A DNA stretch of 64,000 nt, taken from assembly GCF_005747095.1 (NCBI RefSeq), contig NZ_SWLG01000008.1, positions 1 to 64,000 on the forward strand, read 5' to 3'. Below are positions 7,635-15,809 of the stretch, piece by piece. The translations under genes and the position numbers were made by a program. The notes beneath the pieces were generated by a model. The model did no database searches, was not told where the DNA came from, and saw nothing but the letters and a program-made list of their open reading frames with translations. Positions within the stretch are counted from its first letter, which is position 1. The number at the start of each line of letters is the position of its first letter. Origin of the DNA: Exobacillus caeni. Its GTDB lineage: Bacteria > Bacillota > Bacilli > Bacillales > Guptibacillaceae.

Positions 7635-8636
7635 TTACTTTATAAACTGTTTATCAATAAGATTTGAGAAGTCTGGTTGTTCTTTTAAGAATTTTAATTC
7701 ATAAGAAGAGTTAGCAAACTCTTGGACTGCATCGTCATCTAATTCGGTGGTAAAGCCAATACGTTTCCATGCACTGTCCACAACCGATTTTTCCAGTTTT
7801 TGACCAGTGATATTTTCAATATCTTTGATTGTGATTTCTTTTGCTTCTTCAGGATTATCTTCAATAAACGCTGTTGCTTCTTTATGTGCATCTACAATTT
7901 TCTGAATTAGTTCCGGATTGTTCTTGATTTCCTCTCCGGATGTCACCAACACAGATGCAGGCAGTGTCTTGCCAAATGAAACTTTATCAGCTTCGATGAT
8001 TACCTTAGCTCCAGTTTCTTGCTCAAGTACAGATCCCCAAGGTTCAGGAGCAACTGCTACGTCTATCTTTCCTGTTTCGAACATCGCAGCATATTGCGCC
8101 GGATTTCCTGTCTGATGGCGCATCGTTCCACCGATTCTTTCAGATTCGATACCCTGTTCTTTCATAAACGTTTCAAACTGAACATCATGAGTACAGCCTA
8201 CACGCGGTGTGATGAACGTGTTACCAGGAATATCCTCTACTGATTCGATTCCGCTACCTTTGCGTGCTAAAACTACAGTTCCGCCAGTTGAACCTCCGGC
8301 AATCATCTTTACATCAGCACCATTGGTATAGTTATTCATCGCTGGACCCGGACCAACAAGCCCTGCCTGGATATCACCGGTTTTTAAGGCAGTCATGAAG
8401 GAAGCACCATCAGGAAATGTCTGATATTCGATTGTAATGCCATCACCAAGCTGTTCTTCATAAAAACCTTTTTCTTTAGCTATCATCGCTGGCACGTGGT
8501 TAATGTTTGGAAAATATCCGATAACTACTTTTTTAGTTTCACTTTTTCCATTGGTAGATGCATCTGAAGATCCGCACCCCGCAAGAATACCTAATACAGT
8601 AACTAGTGTTGTCATTAATAATAAAATTCGTTTCAT
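7635..8636 (-). CDS. ABC transporter substrate-binding lipoprotein, sulfonate/taurine/nitrate type
   Basis: A 333-residue lipoprotein: signal MKRILLLMTTLVTVLGILAGC with the lipid-modified Cys at 21. The body is an NMT1/SsuA/TauA-like periplasmic fold, with VVIGYFPNINHVPAMIAKEKG near residue 40 and the typical FPDGASFMTALKTGDIQ. The start at 8636 is set by the GGAGGAAA ribosome site just upstream; a longer in-frame start at 8663 lacks one. It is last in an operon of ATPase, permease and binding protein. The aliphatic sulfonate substrate is inference; nitrate, taurine or thiamine-precursor carriers share this fold. Confidence 0.85.
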   Translation of the reverse strand: MKRILLLMTTLVTVLGILAGCGSSDASTNGKSETKKVVIGYFPNINHVPAMIAKEKGFYEEQLGDGITIEYQTFPDGASFMTALKTGDIQAGLVGPGPAMNNYTNGADVKMIAGGSTGGTVVLARKGSGIESVEDIPGNTFITPRVGCTHDVQFETFMKEQGIESERIGGTMRHQTGNPAQYAAMFETGKIDVAVAPEPWGSVLEQETGAKVIIEADKVSFGKTLPASVLVTSGEEIKNNPELIQKIVDAHKEATAFIEDNPEEAKEITIKDIENITGQKLEKSVVDSAWKRIGFTTELDDDAVQEFANSSYELKFLKEQPDFSNLIDKQFIK

Positions 8637-8652
8637 TTTGTTTCCTCCTTCA

Positions 8653-9408
8653 TTATGAATCAAGTCCCCAGCGACGAATGACTGATTTTTCGATGCGCTG
8701 GAAAATTAGCTGATCAACAACTGCGCCAATAACACCGATAATAACCATGACTCCAATAACAAGTGACATATTGCCAAAGTCAGAAGCATACCGCAGTGTA
8801 TAACCTAATCCAGGACCAGTACTTAAAAGCTCTCCAGCCATCAAGGCACGCCAGGCAAAAGCCCATGCAAGTCGGGAACCAGTAACGAGATAAGGTACAG
8901 ATGCAGGCAGGATTACTTTTATGAACAAATCAAGGCCACTTGAGCCCATTGTGCGGGCTGCTTTTATATATAAAGGGGAGACGTTTTTAATTCCCACTCG
9001 GACATTAAGCGTCATGACAAAGGTTCCCCCCAGTATAACGACAAAGATTATCGCAGATTCTCCAAGGCCAAACCACATGATAGCAAGAGGAAGCCATACT
9101 ATGCTCGGAACGCTTTGGAAAGCTAAAACGAGAGATCCGATCGTGTCGTCTGCCGTCTTGGATTTCGCAAGTAAGATCCCAAGACTTGTGCCGATAGCAA
9201 GTGCAATGGCTAATCCTACAATCAACCTTTTAAAACTTGCGATCAAGTCATAGATAAGTGTCTTATCTTGAATTCCGGTGACTAAAGCTTCAAATACAGA
9301 AACAGGGGAGGGAAGAAGTATTTCTGACCATAGACCCGCTTTTGAACCCAGCTGCCATAAACCAATCACGATGACAAAAAATAATATCCGTTTAATTGCT
9401 GGTTTCAT
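8653..9408 (-). CDS. ABC transporter permease, SsuC/TauC type
   Basis: A 251-residue integral membrane protein with about six hydrophobic segments. The coupling-helix region (EAA loop) is visible as the stretch beginning IKAARTMGSSG, at about residue 150. It is the BPD-type permease of the SsuC/TauC/NrtB group. It overlaps the ATPase gene by 17 bp and ends 16 bp before the binding-protein start, so the three are cotranscribed and presumably translationally coupled. Confidence 0.88.
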   Translation of the reverse strand: MKPAIKRILFFVIVIGLWQLGSKAGLWSEILLPSPVSVFEALVTGIQDKTLIYDLIASFKRLIVGLAIALAIGTSLGILLAKSKTADDTIGSLVLAFQSVPSIVWLPLAIMWFGLGESAIIFVVILGGTFVMTLNVRVGIKNVSPLYIKAARTMGSSGLDLFIKVILPASVPYLVTGSRLAWAFAWRALMAGELLSTGPGLGYTLRYASDFGNMSLVIGVMVIIGVIGAVVDQLIFQRIEKSVIRRWGLDS

Positions 9409-10180
9409 ATGCTAACTCCTCATCCACGACTTTATCGATCTCTTTCTTCAAGAGTCCCATTATTCTTTCCTCAAGCTTAAGCATCCCTTCTTTATGCTCG
9501 CCACGGGGACGTGGAAGATCTACATGGATATCAGCCAAAACAGTTCCAGGCCTTGTTCCCATGACTATAATCCGGTCAGAAAGTTTAATAGACTCAGAAA
9601 TGCTATGTGTAACGAACAGGATCGTTTTCTTAGTTTCGATCCAAATTTGTTCAAGCTGGTCATGTAGGCGGGTTCTTGTTTGTTCATCAAGGGCTCCGAA
9701 TGGTTCATCCATTAAGAGTACCCCGGGATCCATCGCAAGTGCTCTTGCAATCGCAACACGCTGCTGCATTCCTCCTGATAATTCGTGAGGATAGTGAGAA
9801 GCATAGTTGCTGAGTTGAACCATCTTCAAGTGCTCTTTCACACGAAGTTTCGCTTCTTTTTTAGACATTTCTTTTCTCAGCGGGAACATGACATTCTCAA
9901 GCACATTCATCCAGGGAAAAATGGCTGCCTGCTGAAAGACCATTCCTCGGTCTTTTCCTGGTTTTGTAACCTTCTTATTATCGACGATTATTTCTCCGCT
10001 TGTTGCTTGCACTAATCCAGCTACCATAGAAAGCAACGTTGACTTTCCACAGCCAGAAGGCCCAAGGATGGAAACGAACTCACCTTTCCCAATATCCAGG
10101 TCAATATCCTTTAAGACATCTACAGGCAGGTTTTCTTTATTAAGGTATTGTTTATTTAAGTCCTTTATTTGAATAAACAT
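9392..10180 (-). CDS. ABC transporter ATP-binding protein, SsuB/TauB type
   Basis: A 262-residue ATPase with Walker A GPSGCGKS (40-47), Q-loop near FQQAAIFPW (82-90), signature LSGGMQQ (134-140) and Walker B LLMDEP (155-160) followed by FGALD. It belongs to the nitrate/sulfonate/taurine branch and energises the permease encoded by the next gene. It is first in its operon, behind a strong sigma-A-like promoter. The tail is about 30 residues longer than the minimal SsuB. Confidence 0.9.
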   Translation of the reverse strand: MFIQIKDLNKQYLNKENLPVDVLKDIDLDIGKGEFVSILGPSGCGKSTLLSMVAGLVQATSGEIIVDNKKVTKPGKDRGMVFQQAAIFPWMNVLENVMFPLRKEMSKKEAKLRVKEHLKMVQLSNYASHYPHELSGGMQQRVAIARALAMDPGVLLMDEPFGALDEQTRTRLHDQLEQIWIETKKTILFVTHSISESIKLSDRIIVMGTRPGTVLADIHVDLPRPRGEHKEGMLKLEERIMGLLKKEIDKVVDEELAYETSN

Positions 10181-10491
10181 CTAATCATCCATTCTTTAAA
10201 TCCATAGTTATTTTATCGGTTTACTTTTATAAAGTATAGTAGATAACTTGGAATTGTCAAGAAGTTCACTCCATCCCCTTGCGATAAATGATATTTAAAA
10301 CCGAGTCATTTAGTTTGATTTAACAGTTATTAGAATACTATTCAGTTGTTTTATTTAAGTGACTAAGAAAGACAGTGATCCTTCTTGGAAATATAAAAGG
10401 TTTTCATAAAGGAAATAGAGGGAGAACAGCGAAAGGGATTTCAGTTACTAAATTTGCACTACTTTTTAAAAGAGAGAAAGGAAGAGCCTTT
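10181..10491. other. 311 bp divergent intergenic region
   Basis: Holds the promoter of the sulfonate operon (10233-10260, minus) and the unmarked promoter region of the hydrolase. Frame upstream of 10492 is open but lacks a ribosome site. I see no other element. Confidence 0.6.
10233..10260 (-). promoter_or_regulatory. Sigma-A-type promoter of the sulfonate ABC operon
   Basis: On the minus strand TTGACA (complement of 10255-10260) and TATACT (complement of 10233-10238) are 16 bp apart. They lie about 50-80 bp upstream of the ATPase start. I see no clear CymR or other sulfur-regulator site. Confidence 0.65.
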
Positions 10492-11391
10492 TTGAAAAAC
10501 GAAGAACTTATTATAGTTGCAAACGGTGTTTCCCATTGGGTAAAGATCGCAGGAGCAGAGCACAATACCATTCCTCTGATCATTGTGCATGGTGGTCCAG
10601 GTGGTAACCAACAGTTGATCCAAAAAACGCTGGGTCCAGAGTTAGAAAAGTTTAGTACAGTTATCTTTTATGAACAAAGAGGCTGTGGTAGATCGTCTCG
10701 CCCTTGCGATGCGTGGGACTATTCGATGGAAACGATTGTCAGTGACCTTGATTCTATCGTGGATCATCTTCAACTTGATACATTTAATCTGCTGGGAACG
10801 TCCTTTGGTGGTGAAATTGCAATGGAATATACAGTTGCCCATCAGGAAAAAGTTCACAAACTTCTCCTGCAAGGTCCTGTGGATGGAAATTGGGAAAGGT
10901 TACGATGCATTCAGTTCTTTGGATACCAATTCGTTGCAAAGGGAGAAGCGAAGGGAAAGATCCAACAAATATTAAGCGAAGATGGCACGTATGAAGAACG
11001 GAGTGCCAGGGTGAGAGATGTTATCGATCTTTCGACAATCGCCAGGCTTTCCATCTATAAGGAGGAGCTGATCCCTGAAGCGATGAAAGAAATGGAGAAG
11101 TTCGAAGGAAATGGTGATTACCATCTGGCGATAACGTCAAGAAAACAGAACAAGCAACCGTTATTAGACAGGATCACTACAATCAAAACGCCGACGCTGA
11201 TTATAGTTGGCCTTCACGACCGAAACACAGGTATCGAAATGAGCAGGGATATTCATGCTAAAATAGACGGATCTAAACTGGTTATACTCGAGAAAAGTGC
11301 ACACTACCCAGAAGTTGATGAACCTGAACGCTATATGGAAGAGATCAAACAGTTTATAGAAACACGTGAAGACTTAACACAGGGAGAATGA
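10492..11391 (+). CDS. Proline-iminopeptidase-like alpha/beta hydrolase
   Basis: A 299-residue alpha/beta hydrolase. The oxyanion-hole motif HGGPGG is at residues 33-38 and the nucleophile elbow GTSFGG at 102-107 (Ser104). The acid is probably the Asp in GLHDRNTG and the base the His in SAHYPEVDEPERY. HGGPGG plus YEQRGCGRS is typical of the prolyl aminopeptidase (S33) group, which removes N-terminal proline or hydrolyses related amides and esters. I prefer the TTG start at 10492 (AAAGGAAG site 7 bp upstream), giving normal family length; the frame is open from 10375 but has no ribosome site there. Confidence 0.75.
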   Translation: MKNEELIIVANGVSHWVKIAGAEHNTIPLIIVHGGPGGNQQLIQKTLGPELEKFSTVIFYEQRGCGRSSRPCDAWDYSMETIVSDLDSIVDHLQLDTFNLLGTSFGGEIAMEYTVAHQEKVHKLLLQGPVDGNWERLRCIQFFGYQFVAKGEAKGKIQQILSEDGTYEERSARVRDVIDLSTIARLSIYKEELIPEAMKEMEKFEGNGDYHLAITSRKQNKQPLLDRITTIKTPTLIIVGLHDRNTGIEMSRDIHAKIDGSKLVILEKSAHYPEVDEPERYMEEIKQFIETREDLTQGE

Positions 11392-11514
11392 CTGGCCGTC
11401 TAACACCATAGCTTTTAGATTTTTTAATAACAAGAGTGCTATCCTCAAAAACCGTGAAATAAGCCAATTTCTGAGAATAACGGAACATATATCCTTTTTC
11501 AATCATACAAACAG

Positions 11515-11550
11515 AAACCGGCTTGCCAACATTGATTGGCAAGCCGGTTT
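11515..11550. terminator. Bidirectional terminator
   Basis: A 15 bp perfect stem AAACCGGCTTGCCAA (11515-11529) with TTGGCAAGCCGGTTT (11536-11550), between the hydrolase (+) and narK (-). Confidence 0.9.
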
Positions 11551-11556
11551 TTAACT

Positions 11557-12747
11557 TTAGACGGCCTTTTGGTCTTTATGAACTTTTGTGATATTTCCAT
11601 TGAATTGTAACAGATTGATAATAAGGCAGAACAGAGCAAAAGCAGCTAAAAAAATGAAACCGAGATGATAGTCGCCGGTAATATCTTTTACAATACCAAG
11701 AGCGATCGGAGGGAAAAAGCCGCCAAGGCCACCGGCTGCACCAACGATTCCAGTAACAGCCCCCACATTGCCCGGTGCAACTTTCGGTACTAATTTGAAT
11801 ACAGCCCCATTTCCTAAACCTACGAATAAAGCAGCAGATAATGCTCCTACCGTAAACATCGTAAAGTTATTCAACATGATAGAAAGCAAGACAGCAGATG
11901 CAAGTATCCCGGCAAATAGGAATGTTAATAATCTTGCAGCTCCCAGTTTATCGGCAATGTAGCCTCCAACCGGACGAATGAAAGTTGCCAGGAACACAAA
12001 GCCTGCAGCCCTTGCCCCAGAATCTGCAGCAGATAACCCAAACACACTCTGTAGAAGTGTTGGAAGGTATATGCCAAATGCCACGAACCCTCCGAAAGTT
12101 AAGAAGTAAAACAAAGAAAGCACCCAGGTTTCTTTCAATTTTATCACGGAAAGAGATTCTTTTAATGTTTTCGATTCTCCTTTAACCGGATATTCTTTTG
12201 TTCCCGCCCAAAAGATTGCCGTTACGATTAAAAGCGCCACAGCAAGAGTATAGAATACCCAGTCAAGACCTAATGCCTGCTCAACTGTTGGGAGGATAAA
12301 ACCGGCAAGCCCCGTTCCAAGGTTACCGAGTGCTACGAGACCAAGAACCAATCCCTGTTTCTCCGCCGGATACCATTTTGATACATACGCAATCCCGACC
12401 GCAAATGTTGTGCCCCCCATACCGATCAAGAAAGCCCAGAACATTAATGAATAATAGGAATGTGAAAGTCCCGCGCCGACCAATGGTATCAGCAAGAATA
12501 GCATTGTCATTGTATAGATTTTTTTACCGCCAAATTTATCGGTTAATATTCCCATCGGAATTCGAAAAACCGACCCCAAAATTACTGGAACAGCAATTAG
12601 TAAACTTCTTTCAGTTGCTGATAATCCGTATATTTTTTGTATTTCACCCGCAATGGGAGATAAGACAGACCAAGCCATAAAAGAAATCATCATTGCAATT
12701 GTAGACAAGATTAAAATACGGCTTCTTCCTCTTAATGTTCTATCCAT
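11557..12747 (-). CDS. narK: NarK/NasA-type nitrate/nitrite transporter (MFS)
   Basis: A 396-residue major facilitator with twelve predicted helices. It shows B. subtilis NarK-like signatures: PVILGSVFRIPMGILTDKFG early, GFVFLATFIRPVGGYIADK in the second half, and GNGAVFKLVP with GGLGGFFPP near the C-terminus. These glycine-rich helices are the nitrate signature motifs of the NNP family. The ATG at 12747 follows a GGAGGGGAAAT ribosome site; longer frame to 12819 has none. An FNR-like box lies upstream, supporting anaerobic nitrite/nitrate exchange rather than assimilation. No nitrate reductase gene is in the window. Confidence 0.85.
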   Translation of the reverse strand: MDRTLRGRSRILILSTIAMMISFMAWSVLSPIAGEIQKIYGLSATERSLLIAVPVILGSVFRIPMGILTDKFGGKKIYTMTMLFLLIPLVGAGLSHSYYSLMFWAFLIGMGGTTFAVGIAYVSKWYPAEKQGLVLGLVALGNLGTGLAGFILPTVEQALGLDWVFYTLAVALLIVTAIFWAGTKEYPVKGESKTLKESLSVIKLKETWVLSLFYFLTFGGFVAFGIYLPTLLQSVFGLSAADSGARAAGFVFLATFIRPVGGYIADKLGAARLLTFLFAGILASAVLLSIMLNNFTMFTVGALSAALFVGLGNGAVFKLVPKVAPGNVGAVTGIVGAAGGLGGFFPPIALGIVKDITGDYHLGFIFLAAFALFCLIINLLQFNGNITKVHKDQKAV

Positions 12748-12804
12748 AATTTCCCCTCCAGATTGTTTGTTACTACTATTGAACCATCTGTAATAAAGCG
12801 AAGA

Positions 12805-12820
12805 TGTGACATCACTCACT
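12805..12820 (-). promoter_or_regulatory. FNR-type box upstream of narK
   Basis: TGTGA (12805-12809), 6 bp, TCACT (12816-12820): 9 of 10 matches to TGTGA-N6-TCACA. It is centred about 65 bp upstream of the narK start codon, a suitable distance for activation from about -41. The -10 element expected near 12776-12784 is not obvious. Confidence 0.5.
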
Positions 12821-12927
12821 TTTTAAAACCTTTCATTTTTCCATTTCAAAAATTGTGAGGCGGAAATTTTTATAAAAAATTCTTAATGAGGAAGAATATG
12901 TATCAAATCATCAAAGGAGCTTTTACT

Positions 12928-14346
12928 ATGCGGAATGAACATCCTGTTAAACAAACGATCAAACACAAACAAGCGAAAAAAGCAAAAGCGGGAAGAGGAC
13001 AAAAGCTGCACTGGTGGCAGCTTTCATTAATCGGCATCGGATCGGTTATCGGGGCTGGCTTTTTCCTTGGTACAGGATTGTCTATCGAAAGAGCGGGGCC
13101 TTCCGTTCTTATCCTGTATGTTATCGCAGGGATAATCGGTATCATCGTTTTTAGTGCACTTGCTGAGATGTCGGTACATGATAAGGAATCTGGTTCTTTT
13201 CGGAAATATGCGAAGCAAGCCTTCGGACACTCTTTTGGTTTTATGAGCGGTTGGATGTACTGGGTATCTGGAATCTTAATCATGGGAAGTGAAATTACAG
13301 CCCTCGCTTTATTTACACAATTTTGGTTTCCGAATTTCCCACTCTGGATTCTAATGGCGGTCTATGCTGCAGCAGGATTTGGCATCAATTTACTTGGTGT
13401 AAGCAACTTCGGGAAAATCGAATCATTGTTTGCTATCGTTAAAATCTCCACTCTTGTGGCCTTTGTTACATTTGGGGGACTTCTTCTCTTTGGTGTACTC
13501 CCACAAGAAACAGCAGTGAGTGATACTACTTTTACAACCTGGTTTCCTAACGGATTCATGGGATCATGGACTGCGATGATTTTTGTCCTTTTTTCCTTTG
13601 GTGGCATCGCTATCGTCGGTTTAATGGCTACCGAGCTAGAAAATAGGGAAGAAACCCCAAAGGCAGGCGGTATAATGGTCATCCTTTTAACGATACTCTA
13701 TGGGATTTCGCTCTTTTTTGTTATCAAGATCGTCCCCTGGAACATGATTAGTGAAGATGAAAGTCCATTTGTTACAGCACTTTCTTCTTTTAACATCCCC
13801 TATGTTAGCACGCTGTTCAATGTGATACTAATAACCGCAGCTTTTTCAACAATGGTCGGAGCGTTATTTTCCATTACAAAGGTTCTTGTCTCCCTTGCTA
13901 ACGATGGTGATGCACCAAAAGGGCTTGCTGTGTTTAATTCAAGAGGCGTAGCAATAAAGTCTCTTGCTGTTAATGCAATAGCCGTTACGGTTGCGATTAT
14001 CGTCTCGTATGTTTTACCGAATAAAGTGTATGAGTATTTAACAACCGCAGCTGGAATTATGCTTATTTTAAACTGGGCGATGATACTTGGATCTCAAATA
14101 AAGAACCGGCCCGAGTATACAATAGAAAAAGAGAAAACACATTTTATAATGATCGGTTATCCATATACTTCTTATCTTGGTATTGCTTTGATCGCTTTAA
14201 CGATTATCGGGGCTTTTTTCCAGGGAAGTGAACGAATCGGTGTATTGATCAGTTTTGGGATGACCCTATTCATTTTCATCGGCTATTATGTAATGAAGCT
14301 TTTTAAAGAGCACAGGTTTAAGGAAGATAAATTGCAGGAAGAGTAA
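12928..14346 (+). CDS. Amino acid permease (APC superfamily)
   Basis: A 472-residue transporter with about twelve membrane segments and a basic N-terminal tail of 30 residues. Helix 1 contains LIGIGSVIGAGFFLGTG, the unwound substrate-binding segment of the APC family (consensus GxxIGxGxF). Similar to YbxG/YdgF-type proton symporters of B. subtilis, where known substrates are neutral amino acids; the exact substrate is not deducible. The ATG at 12928 has an AAAGGAG site 8 bp upstream; the ATG at 12886 does not. It is divergent from narK and monocistronic. Confidence 0.85.
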   Translation: MRNEHPVKQTIKHKQAKKAKAGRGQKLHWWQLSLIGIGSVIGAGFFLGTGLSIERAGPSVLILYVIAGIIGIIVFSALAEMSVHDKESGSFRKYAKQAFGHSFGFMSGWMYWVSGILIMGSEITALALFTQFWFPNFPLWILMAVYAAAGFGINLLGVSNFGKIESLFAIVKISTLVAFVTFGGLLLFGVLPQETAVSDTTFTTWFPNGFMGSWTAMIFVLFSFGGIAIVGLMATELENREETPKAGGIMVILLTILYGISLFFVIKIVPWNMISEDESPFVTALSSFNIPYVSTLFNVILITAAFSTMVGALFSITKVLVSLANDGDAPKGLAVFNSRGVAIKSLAVNAIAVTVAIIVSYVLPNKVYEYLTTAAGIMLILNWAMILGSQIKNRPEYTIEKEKTHFIMIGYPYTSYLGIALIALTIIGAFFQGSERIGVLISFGMTLFIFIGYYVMKLFKEHRFKEDKLQEE

Positions 14347-14498
14347 ATTAGTACAGGAAAAATTTAAAAAGATGAAAAGAACAGACAAGCCTTTTTATGT
14401 AACATCTGCTAAATTCCTTTGCATTCTAACGGGTTAGCATTTAAAATTAATAGAGGATGAAAGAAAAAAAGCTTTCGTCTAATCAGAAAGGTGTCCGT

Positions 14499-15194
14499 AT
14501 GGATAAAAAAACAACACAATCGGAAATTTCAAGCTTTGTCGGAAAGTTACTAAGAGACAATTTTGGAAAAGGCCCCGGTTCTGTTTTTGTTTCAATAGCA
14601 AAGCCGTACATTACAATATATTTGAAAAATTTTATTTCTCCTATGGAGTCGGTGTTATTAAAACAAGGCCAAAGGGAAACTGTAGAGAGAACAAGAGATC
14701 TGCTTATGAATACTCTTATCCCAGAAATCAAAGCACATATACTGGTAACTACAGGGATGCAAATCAACGAGTTCTATTATGATTGGGCCATGCACAACCA
14801 TGCAGGGATGTTTGTTTGTGTAGCGTCAGAAAGTAATGAACTTGCAGAAGATCCCCCGAATGAATATGACCAGAAAGAACTTTTTGAAAATGAACTGATC
14901 AGGGTAAGTAAACGAGTAGAAAAAGCCCCAGAACAAGTTGATTCCTGGGTTGTCAACGCCAGAACACTTATCGCGGAGCGAAAAGGCATCCTGGTACCAA
15001 TTGAAAAAGAGTTAATTCGTATAGGTAAAGAGGAAACGTTAAAGCTCGCTAAAAGAAGCCTTGAAAAAAACTTTCTGCATAATAACGATCGTTTTGAGGA
15101 TATTTTAAACACCAAAATTATCGATGTATTTGTTGATTGGAGCTTCAACCAGGATAAAAGCTATACTGTATTCATCTTGAACAAAATTAAATAA
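14499..15194 (+). CDS. Tandem DUF2294 protein
   Basis: A 231-residue soluble protein made of two similar halves (about residues 5-115 and 125-231). Each half opens with a segment before GKGPGSVFVSI or a related strand and then shows the ERTRDLLM helix typical of DUF2294 (a short domain often annotated as Na-translocating decarboxylase-related). Most members are single domain (about 120 residues), so this is a duplicated form; the second copy has lost the GKGP motif. The start at 14499 has an AAAGGTG site; the ATG at 14457 is too close to its only candidate. Function unknown. Confidence 0.7.
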   Translation: MDKKTTQSEISSFVGKLLRDNFGKGPGSVFVSIAKPYITIYLKNFISPMESVLLKQGQRETVERTRDLLMNTLIPEIKAHILVTTGMQINEFYYDWAMHNHAGMFVCVASESNELAEDPPNEYDQKELFENELIRVSKRVEKAPEQVDSWVVNARTLIAERKGILVPIEKELIRIGKEETLKLAKRSLEKNFLHNNDRFEDILNTKIIDVFVDWSFNQDKSYTVFILNKIK

Positions 15195-15229
15195 CGGTGG
15201 AAATGAGCTAGACAATAGAGCTAGACATA

Positions 15230-15262
15230 AGCCGAAAAGGGAAAACCCTTTTCGGCTTTTTT
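15230..15262 (+). terminator. Terminator after DUF2294 gene
   Basis: A 12 bp perfect stem AGCCGAAAAGGG (15230-15241) with CCCTTTTCGGCT (15246-15257), loop AAAA, then T-run. Confidence 0.9.
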
Positions 15263-15302
15263 GTTCTTCAAAAATAGAAAAGAGAAATCAGGGGGGAAAA
15301 GA

Positions 15303-15599
15303 ATGACTGCATACGATATTCGTCTATCCCATAATAATAAGCAATCGAAAGTACATTCAGAAGACTACGAAACAGTGATTACAATTCTCCAGAGGCTCGA
15401 AGAAAATGAACAAGTGACTACAGCGATTAAGGAATCTGAAACAACAAATAATGAACTTATAAGTTTTCAGGCATCCGAAAGCCCGTTGGACACCATTTGC
15501 TCTATCGAAAAAGAAAAGCAACTTGTTCATTACATTGATATCTATTTATTCAAAACACTTTGTGAAGCGAATCAGATTCAGATTAACTATTTAAAGTAA
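15303..15599 (+). CDS. Small soluble hypothetical protein
   Basis: A 98-residue protein beginning MTAYDIRLSHNNKQSKVHSE, with an acidic middle and a C-terminal segment LVHYIDIYLFKTLCEANQIQ. The start at 15303 has a strong GGGGGGAAAAG ribosome site; an in-frame start at 15261 falls inside the previous terminator. There is no signal peptide or membrane segment. It stands alone between two terminators. I do not recognise the family. Confidence 0.6.
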   Translation: MTAYDIRLSHNNKQSKVHSEDYETVITILQRLEENEQVTTAIKESETTNNELISFQASESPLDTICSIEKEKQLVHYIDIYLFKTLCEANQIQINYLK

Positions 15600-15662
15600 C
15601 CAGCAATCAAATTCTCGCGCATCTTTCTGGCAACACAAAAGTCTAAAATTTAAACACGAACT

Positions 15663-15697
15663 AAGAACTGGAATAAAAGTTACCGGTTCTTTTTTTA
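15663..15697 (+). terminator. Terminator upstream of sbcDC
   Basis: Stem AAGAACTGG (15663-15671) with CCGGTTCTT (15683-15691, one G-U pair) and a T-run. Confidence 0.75.
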
Positions 15698-15809
15698 TTT
15701 TGTAGGTATTTAATGGCTGTTGTTGAATGTTATAATTGAATTTACTTTGATTCAACAAAATACAACGTTATATATATATAAAACATACAGAACGAAAGGG
15801 GCAATTAAG

